From the NCBI GenBank assembly GCA_003486785.1, contig DNFZ01000094.1:1-17297 (forward strand): a DNA stretch of 17,297 bases, written 5' to 3'. Position numbers and translations under genes: made by a program. Below are positions 1 to 6,605 of this stretch, in pieces. A model generated the notes under the pieces. It saw only the letters and a list, made by a program, of their open reading frames with translations, searched no databases and had not been told where the DNA came from. The stretch is from Clostridiales bacterium. GTDB taxonomy: Bacteria > Bacillota > Clostridia > Christensenellales > CAG-138. The first letter of the stretch is position 1. Each line of letters begins with the position of its first letter.

Positions 1-365
1 GACATCGACGAAGGTGCATTTTCCTATTGTACAAGTTTGGCTAGCGTTACGATACAAAACGGTGTAACAAGCATCGGCTCTTCTGCATTTGATGGATGTT
101 CTGTGCTGGCGAATATCACGATTCCAAACAGCATAACGAGCATCGGCGATTGGGCGTTTAGCGGTTGTACATCGTTAACGAGCGTCGTAATCCCAAGCAG
201 CGTGACAGACATCGACGAAGGTGCATTTTCCTATTGTACAAGTTTGGCTAGCGTGACGATACAAAACGGTGTAACAAGCATCGGCTCTTCTGCATTTGAT
301 GGATGTTCTGTGCTGGCGAATATCACGATTCCAAACAGCATAACGAGCATCGGCGATTGGGCGTT
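1..365 (+). repeat. 207-bp in-frame tandem duplication inside the LRR gene
   Basis: Bases 1-158 and 208-365 are identical apart from one visible difference (t48 versus g255). The period is 207 bp = 69 codons = three 23-residue LRR units. Because the first copy begins at the window edge, more copies may lie upstream. Near-identity implies a recent duplication or ongoing gene conversion. Confidence 0.95.
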
Positions 366-1068
366 CTCAGAATGCGAGAAGTTGACAAACGTCGCAATCC
401 CTGACAGCGTGATAACTATTGGTGGTGCGGCATTTGCTTTGTGCAAGGCACTGGTTAGCATTACGATACCGGACAGTGTAACCAGTATCGGCGGCGGCGC
501 GTTTTATGGCACCGCTTGGTTGAATGCGCAAATGCAAGGCGATTGGATCGAAATCAGCAATGGTGTGCAAAATGTATACGTGGGGAGCCAAACTGAAGTT
601 ATTGTACCTGAGGGGATAAAAGCATTTGATTTTTTTGATAGCCAAGTTGAGCGGGTCACAATACCAAAGGGCGTGACGAATATCGGCGATTATGCGTTTA
701 CCGGGTGCAACGCTCTGACAGGCGTCACGATACCGGAGGGCGTGACGAATATCGGCTATTATGCGTTTGCCGGGTGCGATGCGCTGAAGGACATAACAAT
801 GCCGAACAGCTTGATGAGCATTAGTGCTTATGCATTGAGCCAGTGTGATAAGCTGACGGACATCACAGTTCCGAGCAACGTAACGAGTATCGGCGATCAT
901 GCATTTTTCTACAACCCTAGCTTGCTTAGCGTAACGATACCAGACAGCGTAACCATTATCGGTTATGCAGCATTTGGTAGCTGCGATGCGCTAACCATTA
1001 TCTGCACAGATGGCAGCTACGCATGGAACTATGCCGTCGAAAATGGTATCGCACATAAAGCCGCGTAA
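1..1068 (+). CDS. BspA-like leucine-rich-repeat surface protein, C-terminal part (5' end outside window)
   Basis: The reading frame is open from base 1 to the TAA at 1066-1068, so only the C-terminal ~355 residues are visible. The protein is a run of ~23-residue repeats of the form VTIPxSVTSIGxxAFxxCxxL, the LRR_5/BspA (Treponema pallidum-type) family. These proteins are usually extracellular and are linked to adhesion or carbohydrate-rich surfaces; the actual ligand here is unknown. Near 505-640 the regular repeat is broken by an irregular module (TAWLNAQ...GDWIEI...TEVIVPEGIKAF), a common feature of this family. The last residues (DGSYAWNYAVENGIAHKAA) form a typical capping end, and no LPXTG or transmembrane anchor is present here. 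Base composition looks more AT-rich than the housekeeping neighbours, which may reflect transfer or repeat-driven evolution. Signal peptide and anchoring, if any, lie upstream of the window. Family assignment is secure; function is not. Confidence 0.9.
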   Translation, partial: DIDEGAFSYCTSLASVTIQNGVTSIGSSAFDGCSVLANITIPNSITSIGDWAFSGCTSLTSVVIPSSVTDIDEGAFSYCTSLASVTIQNGVTSIGSSAFDGCSVLANITIPNSITSIGDWAFSECEKLTNVAIPDSVITIGGAAFALCKALVSITIPDSVTSIGGGAFYGTAWLNAQMQGDWIEISNGVQNVYVGSQTEVIVPEGIKAFDFFDSQVERVTIPKGVTNIGDYAFTGCNALTGVTIPEGVTNIGYYAFAGCDALKDITMPNSLMSISAYALSQCDKLTDITVPSNVTSIGDHAFFYNPSLLSVTIPDSVTIIGYAAFGSCDALTIICTDGSYAWNYAVENGIAHKAA

Positions 1069-1096
1069 GATCCGATTATTATTGCCAATTCCAATT

Positions 1097-1134
1097 AAGC
1101 TCCGAATTCACAAATCAGATTCGGAGTTTTTGTT
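1097..1134 (+). terminator. Rho-independent terminator after the LRR gene
   Basis: CTCCGAAT (1100-1107) pairs perfectly with ATTCGGAG (1119-1126) around an 11-nt loop. The stem can extend outward by a G-U and A-T pairs. It is followed at once by TTTTTGTTTTG. It lies 30 bp after the LRR stop codon and before the leuS promoter, isolating the two genes. Confidence 0.85.
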
Positions 1135-1187
1135 TTGTGTGAGAGAAAGGAGTTTTCGCGTGTGCTTCCAGCGAGCTTTGCAGCGGA

Positions 1188-1230
1188 TTGACAAACCCCC
1201 TCAAAAAGTCTATCCTAAATATTTAGGATA
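1188..1230 (+). promoter_or_regulatory. leuS promoter with a 20-bp palindrome over the -10
   Basis: A perfect TTGACA (1188-1193) is separated by 17 bp from TATCCT (1211-1216, 4 of 6 consensus). The expected start of transcription is near 1223, giving a leader of under 30 nt. The -10 is the left end of a perfect palindrome at 1211-1230: half-site TATCCTAAAT followed by its reverse complement. No T-box leader precedes leuS. RBS GGAGG lies at 1236-1240, 10 nt before the ATG. Confidence 0.8.
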
Positions 1231-1250
1231 CTTTCGGAGGATTTTGTTTC

Positions 1251-3659
1251 ATGCAGGAGCGATATGACCCACAGGCAATCGAAGCCAAGTGGCAGAAAAT
1301 CTGGGCGGACAGCGGTTGTTTTGAAGCCGTCACCGGCTCGGAAAAACCCAAATATTTCCCGATGATCGAGTTCCCATACCCGTCCGGGCAGGGTCTCCAC
1401 GTCGGCCATCCGCGGCCGTTTACCGCAATGGACGTCATCGCGCGCAAACGCCGACTCGAAGGCTACAACGTGCTCTATCCCATCGGCTACGACGCCTTCG
1501 GCCTGCCGACGGAGAACTACGCCATCAAGACCGGCATTCATCCGGCCAAGGTGACGCACGACAACATCATACGTTTCCGCAGCCAGCTGCAGCGGCTCGG
1601 CTACTCGTTTGACTATTCCCGCGAGGTCAACACTTCTGACCCCGACTACTATAAATGGACGCAGTGGATCTTCCTCAAGTTCTTTGAGCAGGGGCTTGCC
1701 TATAAGGCGGAGATCCCGATCAACTTCTGCACAAGCTGCAAAGTCGGCCTCGCCAACGAAGAGGTGGTCGACGGCGTTTGCGAGCGCTGCGGCGGCGAAG
1801 TGGTGCGCATGGTGCGCTCCCAGTGGATGCTGAAGATCACGGCGTATGCCCAGCGGCTGATCGACGATCTTGACACCGTGGACTATCTCGACAAGATCAA
1901 AGCGCAGCAGATCAACTGGATCGGCCGCAGCGAAGGCGCGCTGGTCAACTTCCCGATCAAGGGAACAGACGAAAAGCTCACGGTCTTCACCACGCGTCCG
2001 GACACGCTCTTTGGCGCGACCTACATGGTCGTCTCGCCGGAGCATCCGATGATTGAACAGTACCACGACCGCATCACGAATATTGGGGACGTGCATGCTT
2101 ACCAGAAAGCCGCCGCGATCAAGAGCGATTTTGAGCGCAGCGAGCTGGCCAAGGACAAGACAGGCGTGCCGCTGGAAGGCGTCTGCGCCGTCAACCCCGT
2201 CAACGGCAAGGAAATTCCGATCTGGACGAGCGACTATGTACTCATGGGCTACGGCACGGGCGCGATCATGGCGGTTCCCGGGCATGACGAGCGCGACTAC
2301 GACTTTGCCAAGACGTTTGATCTGCCGATCATTGAGGTGGTTGCGGGCGGCGATATTGAAAAAGAAGCATATACCGACTGCGCCAAGGGGAAGATGGTCA
2401 ACTCCGGCTTCCTCGACGGCATGGACGTGGACAAAGCCATTCCCGCGATCATCGACTGGCTCGTAAAAGAGGGCATCGGCGAGAGCCGGGTGAACTTCAA
2501 GCTCCGCGATTGGGTCTTCTCGCGCCAGCGCTACTGGGGCGAACCCATCCCGCTGGTCTATTGCGAAACCTGCGGCTGGGTGCCGATCCCCTACTATCAG
2601 CTCCCGCTGGAGCTGCCGATGCTGGACGATTTTTCGCCCACCGACGACGGCAGCAGCTGCCTTGCCCGCGCGAAGGATTGGCTCCACGCCACCTGCCCCA
2701 AGTGCGGCGGCGAAGCCACGCGCGAGGCGGACACCATGCCCAACTGGGCGGGTTCGAGCTGGTATTTCCTGCGCTATACCGACGCGCATAATGACAAAGA
2801 ATTCGCTTCCCGCGAGGCGCTGGACTACTGGACGCCGGTGGACTGGTACAACGGCGGCATGGAGCACACGACGCTGCATCTGCTCTACTCCCGCTTCTGG
2901 CACAAGTTCCTCTTCGACCTCGGTCTCGTTCCCACGAGCGAACCATACATGAAGCGCACCAGCCACGGTATGGTGCTCGGCAGCAACGGCGAGAAGATGA
3001 GCAAGTCCCGCGGCAACGTGGTCAACCCCGACGATTATGTCCCGACCTACGGCGCGGACAGCTTCCGCACCTATATCATGTTCATGGGCGCGTTTGACCA
3101 GCCGATCCCTTGGAATGAACAGGGCACGCGCGGCTGCCGCCGGTTCCTCGACCGCGTCTGGGCGCTACAGGATATGGTCAACGGCGAAGGCGACACCGAC
3201 GCCGAGATGAAGAAAAAGGTACACGCCACGATTAAAAAGGTCGGCGAAGACTACGAGCGCATGAAGTTCAACACCGCGATTGCGGCGATGATGGCGCTGA
3301 CGAACGACTTTTATGCGCGCGGCCAGCTCACAAAAGACGAGCTTCACACGCTGGCAGTCCTGCTCTCGCCGGTTGCCCCGCACATCAGCGAGGAGATCAA
3401 TGAGGCGTTCGGCTTTGCGCCGCTTATAGAGCAGCAATGGCCGATGTATGACGAGCGAGCGCTGGTTGAGGACGCGGTGGAATACGGCATTCAGGTCAAC
3501 GGCAAGGTGCGCGGCAGAGTCACGCTGCCCGCCGGGTTGGACACAAAAGCCATCGAAGAAGCGGCGCTCGCCTGCGAAGAAGTCAAACCGCATCTGGCGG
3601 GCAAGACGGTGCGCAAGATCATCGTGGTTAGAAACATCATCAACATCGTGGTCGGCTAA
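1251..3659 (+). CDS. leuS: Leucyl-tRNA synthetase
   Basis: Class Ia aminoacyl-tRNA synthetase that charges tRNA-Leu with leucine using ATP, in the cytoplasm. The protein is 802 aa, close to the usual bacterial length. Visible landmarks in order: the HIGH-class motif HVGH (50-53), zinc-type cysteine pairs CTSC/CERC (160-163, 177-180), the CP1 editing domain with TTRPDT (247-252) and AVPGHDERD (from 341), a second set CETC/CPKC (438-441, 482-485), and KMSKS (582-586). The anticodon-binding and C-terminal domains follow, ending KTVRKIIVVRNIINIVVG, the standard bacterial C-terminus. The start is fixed by GGAGG 10 nt upstream and by an N-terminus (MQERYDPQAIEAKWQKIW) typical of LeuRS. It has its own promoter and is monocistronic, converging on the MFS gene. 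The long antisense frame across it is a by-product of GC-rich codon use. Confidence 0.98.
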   Translation: MQERYDPQAIEAKWQKIWADSGCFEAVTGSEKPKYFPMIEFPYPSGQGLHVGHPRPFTAMDVIARKRRLEGYNVLYPIGYDAFGLPTENYAIKTGIHPAKVTHDNIIRFRSQLQRLGYSFDYSREVNTSDPDYYKWTQWIFLKFFEQGLAYKAEIPINFCTSCKVGLANEEVVDGVCERCGGEVVRMVRSQWMLKITAYAQRLIDDLDTVDYLDKIKAQQINWIGRSEGALVNFPIKGTDEKLTVFTTRPDTLFGATYMVVSPEHPMIEQYHDRITNIGDVHAYQKAAAIKSDFERSELAKDKTGVPLEGVCAVNPVNGKEIPIWTSDYVLMGYGTGAIMAVPGHDERDYDFAKTFDLPIIEVVAGGDIEKEAYTDCAKGKMVNSGFLDGMDVDKAIPAIIDWLVKEGIGESRVNFKLRDWVFSRQRYWGEPIPLVYCETCGWVPIPYYQLPLELPMLDDFSPTDDGSSCLARAKDWLHATCPKCGGEATREADTMPNWAGSSWYFLRYTDAHNDKEFASREALDYWTPVDWYNGGMEHTTLHLLYSRFWHKFLFDLGLVPTSEPYMKRTSHGMVLGSNGEKMSKSRGNVVNPDDYVPTYGADSFRTYIMFMGAFDQPIPWNEQGTRGCRRFLDRVWALQDMVNGEGDTDAEMKKKVHATIKKVGEDYERMKFNTAIAAMMALTNDFYARGQLTKDELHTLAVLLSPVAPHISEEINEAFGFAPLIEQQWPMYDERALVEDAVEYGIQVNGKVRGRVTLPAGLDTKAIEEAALACEEVKPHLAGKTVRKIIVVRNIINIVVG

Positions 3660-3676
3660 CAAGCACAGGCAACACA

Positions 3677-3706
3677 CATACGGCGCGGGGAGACCCGCGT
3701 CGTATG
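3677..3706. terminator. Long GNRA-capped hairpin between convergent leuS and MFS gene
   Basis: CATACGGCGCGGG (3677-3689) pairs over 13 bp (one G-U) with 3694-3706, closing a GAGA tetraloop of the GNRA type. It lies in the 59-bp gap between two convergent genes. Neither strand has a good U-tract right after the stem (plus: ATTAAAAG; minus: TGTGTTG). Intrinsic termination is therefore uncertain; it may act as a 3'-end stabiliser or processing barrier on both mRNAs. Confidence 0.55.
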
Positions 3707-3718
3707 ATTAAAAGTCAA

Positions 3719-4906
3719 TTATACCGATTCTGTTTTCGAAACACCAAACCCCGTCTTTTTGTTGCAGATGACGATAGTGGCATACAACCCAGCGAGGCAA
3801 GCCAGCAGGTAATACGGTAGCCAGGTAAACCCGAAGGTCTGACCGACCCAGCCCACCAGCGGCGGCATGAGCGTTGCGCCGAGATAGGCCGCCGCCATCA
3901 GCAGGCCAATGATCGCCTGCGAATAGTTTTTACCAAAACGCTGGGGCGTGATGTGGATCAGGTTTGGAAACACCGGCGCGCAGCCCAGGCCAAAGAGCAG
4001 CAAGCCCGTCAGCGAGAATATCTGCGGCAGCGGCAGCGCGAGCAGCAGCGCACCGAAAACCGCGATTGAAAGCCCCGTGTTGATGAGCACGCGCTCTTTC
4101 ACGCGCATGGCGAGCAAGCCGGAAATCATGCGCCCGCCCATGATGCCAAAGAAGAACAACGACCCCCAGCTCGCGGCTGTGCTCGGAGCGACCGCCCGGA
4201 CAGTGACGAAATACGTCGCCGCCCATAGTCCTACCGCGGCCTCGCCCGCGCAATAGAAGAAGAACGCGAGCACGGCGAAGATGACGCCGCGTTTTTTGAT
4301 TGCGGTGCGGTTGTCAATCTCGATCGGTTCCCCGATCAGCTCATCCCGCGCGGCGTGCGGCACCTTTCCCCAGAGCGGCAGTGTGAGAAACATGATCAGC
4401 GCAAGCGAAAGCTGAATGATGGAAACGAAGCGGTATCCGCCCTGCCAGTTGCCGCTTTGCCTGAGAAACTGCGACATGATCAGCGGGCTGATGGTCGCGC
4501 CCACGCCCCAAAAGCTATGCAGAAAGCTCATATGGCTCGCCTTGTAGTGCAGCGCCACATAGTTGTTCAGCGCGGCGTCGATCGCCCCGCCGCCAAGCCC
4601 CAAAGGCACGGCGAGCAGCAGCAGCACGACAAAGCTCTGCGTAAATGAAATCGCGAGCAGAGCGCTGCCTGTGAGCAAGACGCAGGCAGCCGTCACCCCG
4701 CCGGTACCGAACCGGCGAATCACGCGGACGGAGACGAGGCTGGAAACCACCGTACCGATGGTGATGCCGATGGAGACAAAGCCCGCATAGGAGACGGGCG
4801 CGCCCAGCTGCGCATAGGCAACCGGCCAGGCCGCGCCAAGCATAGAGTCCGGCAGGCCGAGGCTGATAAACGCCAGATAGATGATGATCAATAAGATAGT
4901 AGCCAT
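3719..4906 (-). CDS. Major facilitator superfamily permease
   Basis: 395-aa polytopic membrane protein with about 12 hydrophobic helices, no signal peptide and a short cytoplasmic tail. The N-terminus (LIIIYLAFISLGLPDSMLGAAWP) and the segment with ALNNYVALHY and LHSFWGVGATISP are typical of MFS transporters resembling the fucose-permease (FHS-like) branch. RVIRRFGTGG after helix 2 fits the MFS loop 2-3 signature. A central cytoplasmic loop (about 185-205) separates the two six-helix halves. The substrate cannot be read from sequence: a sugar or a drug-like molecule are both possible. The gene is divergent from the TVP38-type gene and convergent with leuS. There is no Shine-Dalgarno before the ATG at 4906, and a -10-like hexamer lies 6 nt away (see the promoter entry). 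The start itself is supported by the family-typical N-terminus. Confidence 0.9.
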   Translation of the reverse strand: MATILLIIIYLAFISLGLPDSMLGAAWPVAYAQLGAPVSYAGFVSIGITIGTVVSSLVSVRVIRRFGTGGVTAACVLLTGSALLAISFTQSFVVLLLLAVPLGLGGGAIDAALNNYVALHYKASHMSFLHSFWGVGATISPLIMSQFLRQSGNWQGGYRFVSIIQLSLALIMFLTLPLWGKVPHAARDELIGEPIEIDNRTAIKKRGVIFAVLAFFFYCAGEAAVGLWAATYFVTVRAVAPSTAASWGSLFFFGIMGGRMISGLLAMRVKERVLINTGLSIAVFGALLLALPLPQIFSLTGLLLFGLGCAPVFPNLIHITPQRFGKNYSQAIIGLLMAAAYLGATLMPPLVGWVGQTFGFTWLPYYLLACLAGLYATIVICNKKTGFGVSKTESV

Positions 4907-4912
4907 GCGCGT

Positions 4913-4941
4913 ATTCTATCGGGTTTTATCGTGCTTGGAAA
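4913..4941 (-). promoter_or_regulatory. Promoter of the MFS gene, placed for a leaderless transcript
   Basis: On the minus strand, TTTCCA (complement of 4936-4941) and TAGAAT (complement of 4913-4918) are 17 bp apart, matching 4/6 and 5/6 of the consensus. Only 6 nt separate the -10 from the ATG at 4906, so transcription should start at or next to the A of the start codon. No purine-rich Shine-Dalgarno is present. Confidence 0.55.
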
Positions 4942-5066
4942 GAGCTGTTTTCTCTCTGCGGCGCAAAATTGCTGATATCTGGCGGAATTGTTGCATGCTG
5001 CCGCCCGCATTTGCGCGTTCACAGAAATGTTCCTGCCTTTCCGTGGTTTTTTTCGTGTGCATGGGC

Positions 5067-5072
5067 TATACT
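5067..5072 (+). promoter_or_regulatory. -10-like hexamer 6 nt before the TVP38-type start codon
   Basis: TATACT (5 of 6 consensus) ends at 5072 and the ATG begins at 5079. I see no convincing -35 at 16-18 bp. No Shine-Dalgarno precedes either candidate ATG (5061 or 5079). The layout mirrors that of the divergent MFS gene. Confidence 0.45.
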
Positions 5073-5078
5073 CTGCTT

Positions 5079-5891
5079 ATGAAATGGAATGCGTTTTTTC
5101 AGCCTTCCGCCACAGCAACGCGCGGACAAAAGATCGCCGCCATCGTTTCCGTTGCGGTGTTTGTTCTTCTGCTCGTGTTCTTAACCATCTTCGTAGGCGG
5201 GCCGATCCTCAAAACGCTCGGCGAGCCAGCATCGTTTCGCGAATGGGTGCAGGAACGCGGCGCCTGGGGGCGTGTGCTGTTTGTCGGTATCATGGTGCTC
5301 CAGGTAATCATCGCTTTCATCCCCGCCGAGCCGCTCGAGCTTGCCGCAGGCTACGCCTTCGGCGCGCTCTGGGGCAGCGTGCTGGTTTGGATCGGGCTTG
5401 TGCTCGGCACGACGATCGTGTTCCTCTTTGTCCGCAAAATCGGCATCAAGGCAGTTGAGGTGTTCTTCCCGCGAGAGAAGATCGACTCGATGAAGTATCT
5501 CAAGAACGAGAAAACGCTCAACGCAGCCGCGTTTTTGCTCTTCCTGATCCCTGGTACGCCGAAGGATCTCATAACCTATCTCGCGGGGCTCACGAAGATT
5601 CGCCTGCTTCCCTGGGTGCTGCTCACCAGCATCGCGCGGATTCCGTCCATCCTCACGAGCACCATCAGCGGAAACGCTTTCGGGTTGGAGCGATACGGCC
5701 TTGCCATCATCGTTTTTGCCGCAACCGCACTTGCCTCCGGCGTGGGCATTCTGCTCTACCGGCGCGCGCATCAAAAACACGCGCAGCGCGAGGCGGCAAG
5801 GCTTCTCGCCGAACAGCCGCTCGCGGAATATGACGCGGAAACAGCCGCGCAGACCGAGGACGCGAAAAGTAGCTCCGCCGCGCCAGAGTAG
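5079..5891 (+). CDS. TVP38/TMEM64-family membrane protein (VTT/SNARE-associated domain)
   Basis: 270-aa integral membrane protein of the VTT family (also called DedA-like/TVP38, E. coli YdjX type). Such proteins are proposed to move or scramble lipids or support membrane homeostasis; the exact substrate here is not known. One helix lies near residues 18-42. The VTT core then runs from about 65 to 230, with the re-entrant-type segments FIPAEPLELAAGYAFGALWG and FLIPGTPKDLITYLAGLT and the conserved SIARIPSILTSTISGNAFG. A polar, Ala/Glu-rich cytoplasmic tail (about 232-270) follows. The frame stays open far upstream, but sequence before 5061 is not family-like. ATG 5079 (MKWNAFF) is chosen because it lies 6 nt after a -10-like hexamer; ATG 5061, six codons earlier, is the alternative. 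No Shine-Dalgarno supports either. Divergent from the MFS gene, with 172 bp between start codons. Confidence 0.85.
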   Translation: MKWNAFFQPSATATRGQKIAAIVSVAVFVLLLVFLTIFVGGPILKTLGEPASFREWVQERGAWGRVLFVGIMVLQVIIAFIPAEPLELAAGYAFGALWGSVLVWIGLVLGTTIVFLFVRKIGIKAVEVFFPREKIDSMKYLKNEKTLNAAAFLLFLIPGTPKDLITYLAGLTKIRLLPWVLLTSIARIPSILTSTISGNAFGLERYGLAIIVFAATALASGVGILLYRRAHQKHAQREAARLLAEQPLAEYDAETAAQTEDAKSSSAAPE

Positions 5892-6180
5892 CACTCCCCA
5901 CGGCGTGCGCGTCGCTCCGTCTTGTTACCCTCTGCGCGATTTTTCGTTTCCGCTGCGTCAAGATTGCTACATAACGTCTCTCCACTCTTCAAAATGGCGC
6001 TCTTTTCCTGCGATTAGCCGCGCGGCAAGCGGCGCGCAGCAGGCAACCCGGCGGCAGGAAAAGACGCATTCGTGCCGCCTTGTTCTGCAATTTCTCTCTT
6101 CAAATCATGCAACCGCTTGCATTCGCCGTTACAACCCACTTGTATAGATATTCTTCTCTTTCACGTGTATATTCATGGTT

Positions 6181-6252
6181 CTATCCACACCATCCACATA
6201 GTTATCCACAGATTATGCCGCAAAACTCCGCGCTTTTCAGAGCTTTTCCACA
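6181..6252 (+). promoter_or_regulatory. Cluster of DnaA-box-like 9-mers
   Basis: Four same-strand 9-mers fit the DnaA box TTATCCACA: CTATCCACA (6181-6189, 8/9), CCATCCACA (6190-6198, 7/9), TTATCCACA (6202-6210, 9/9) and TTTTCCACA (6244-6252, 8/9). The three best start 21 and 42 bp apart, about 2 and 4 helical turns. A degenerate inverse box, TGTGGCGAA (7/9), lies at 6333-6341. An AT-rich segment precedes the cluster. No dnaA, dnaN, rpmH or other origin-linked gene is in view, so a DnaA-binding or titration site is more likely than the chromosomal origin. Confidence 0.6.
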
Positions 6253-6533
6253 GTTTCCGCCTTGAATAAGGAGTGCGCTGCACGGCGAATGCGCGTAGAC
6301 ATACCACCCGCGGCACGCATCTGCTATGCAAATGTGGCGAAACTATGTCTGCGACATTTTGCAGTTTTCGCATGCAAAACCGTGGCGCTGCGCCATATCT
6401 TCGCGCAAATTTTGAGAAAACCAGTGCCTTTTTGTCCTGCTTTCCCCCACCGTGTTGTTTCTTGTTTTTCCCGCACGCGGCGGCAATGTTGTTTCCATGT
6501 TACGCGTGCGACGTCTGTTAATGAAGCAGCAGA

Positions 6534-6564
6534 CAAACAAAAAGCGCGCGGCTTATCCGCACGC
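6534..6564 (-). terminator. Rho-independent terminator of tsaD
   Basis: On the minus strand GCGTGCGG pairs with CCGCGCGC (8 bp, one U-G) around a 5-nt loop and is followed by TTTTTGTTTG. It lies about 40 bp after the tsaD stop codon. Confidence 0.85.
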
Positions 6565-6605
6565 CCTGATGATCGATCTTTTTATGTCGTGGTTCTGTTC
6601 GGTGC

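Larger units (their letters stand above)
5892..6605. other. 714-bp intergenic region between convergent genes
   Basis: No convincing gene is present: the open frames here have no ribosome sites and read as unrelated, cysteine/arginine-rich protein. It holds a possible weak hairpin (GGCGGCA 6050-6056 with TGCCGCC 6073-6079, no clean U-tract), an AT-rich stretch at about 6138-6180, the DnaA-box-like cluster (6181-6252), and the tsaD terminator (6534-6564). A gap this long between two convergent genes is unusual in an otherwise compact window. Confidence 0.7.

Noticed and set aside
1..1000. CRISPR-like or non-coding tandem array
   Set aside because: The periodicity is a multiple of 69 bp, in frame, and encodes 23-residue leucine-rich repeats; there are no spacers.
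1069..1250. T-box leader upstream of leuS
   Set aside because: The predicted transcription start is under 30 nt from the ATG, there is no T-box core sequence, and the only terminator here belongs to the LRR gene.
1215..2966. 583-codon minus-strand open frame opposite leuS
   Set aside because: It lies antisense to a clear leuS, has no ribosome site, and its protein shows no family pattern. Long antisense frames are expected from GC-rich codon use.
5181..5894. 237-codon minus-strand open frame opposite the TVP38-type gene
   Set aside because: Antisense shadow of a membrane-protein gene; charged, low-complexity translation without recognisable domains.
6181..6252. Chromosomal origin oriC
   Set aside because: The DnaA boxes are real matches, but no dnaA, dnaN, recF, rpmH or similar gene is near, and I see no clear DnaA-trio or long AT-rich unwinding element. 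A secondary DnaA-binding site is more likely.
6553..6561. A fifth DnaA-like box, TTATCCGCA
   Set aside because: It forms part of the tsaD terminator loop and right stem arm (6552-6564), so its match is explained by the hairpin.
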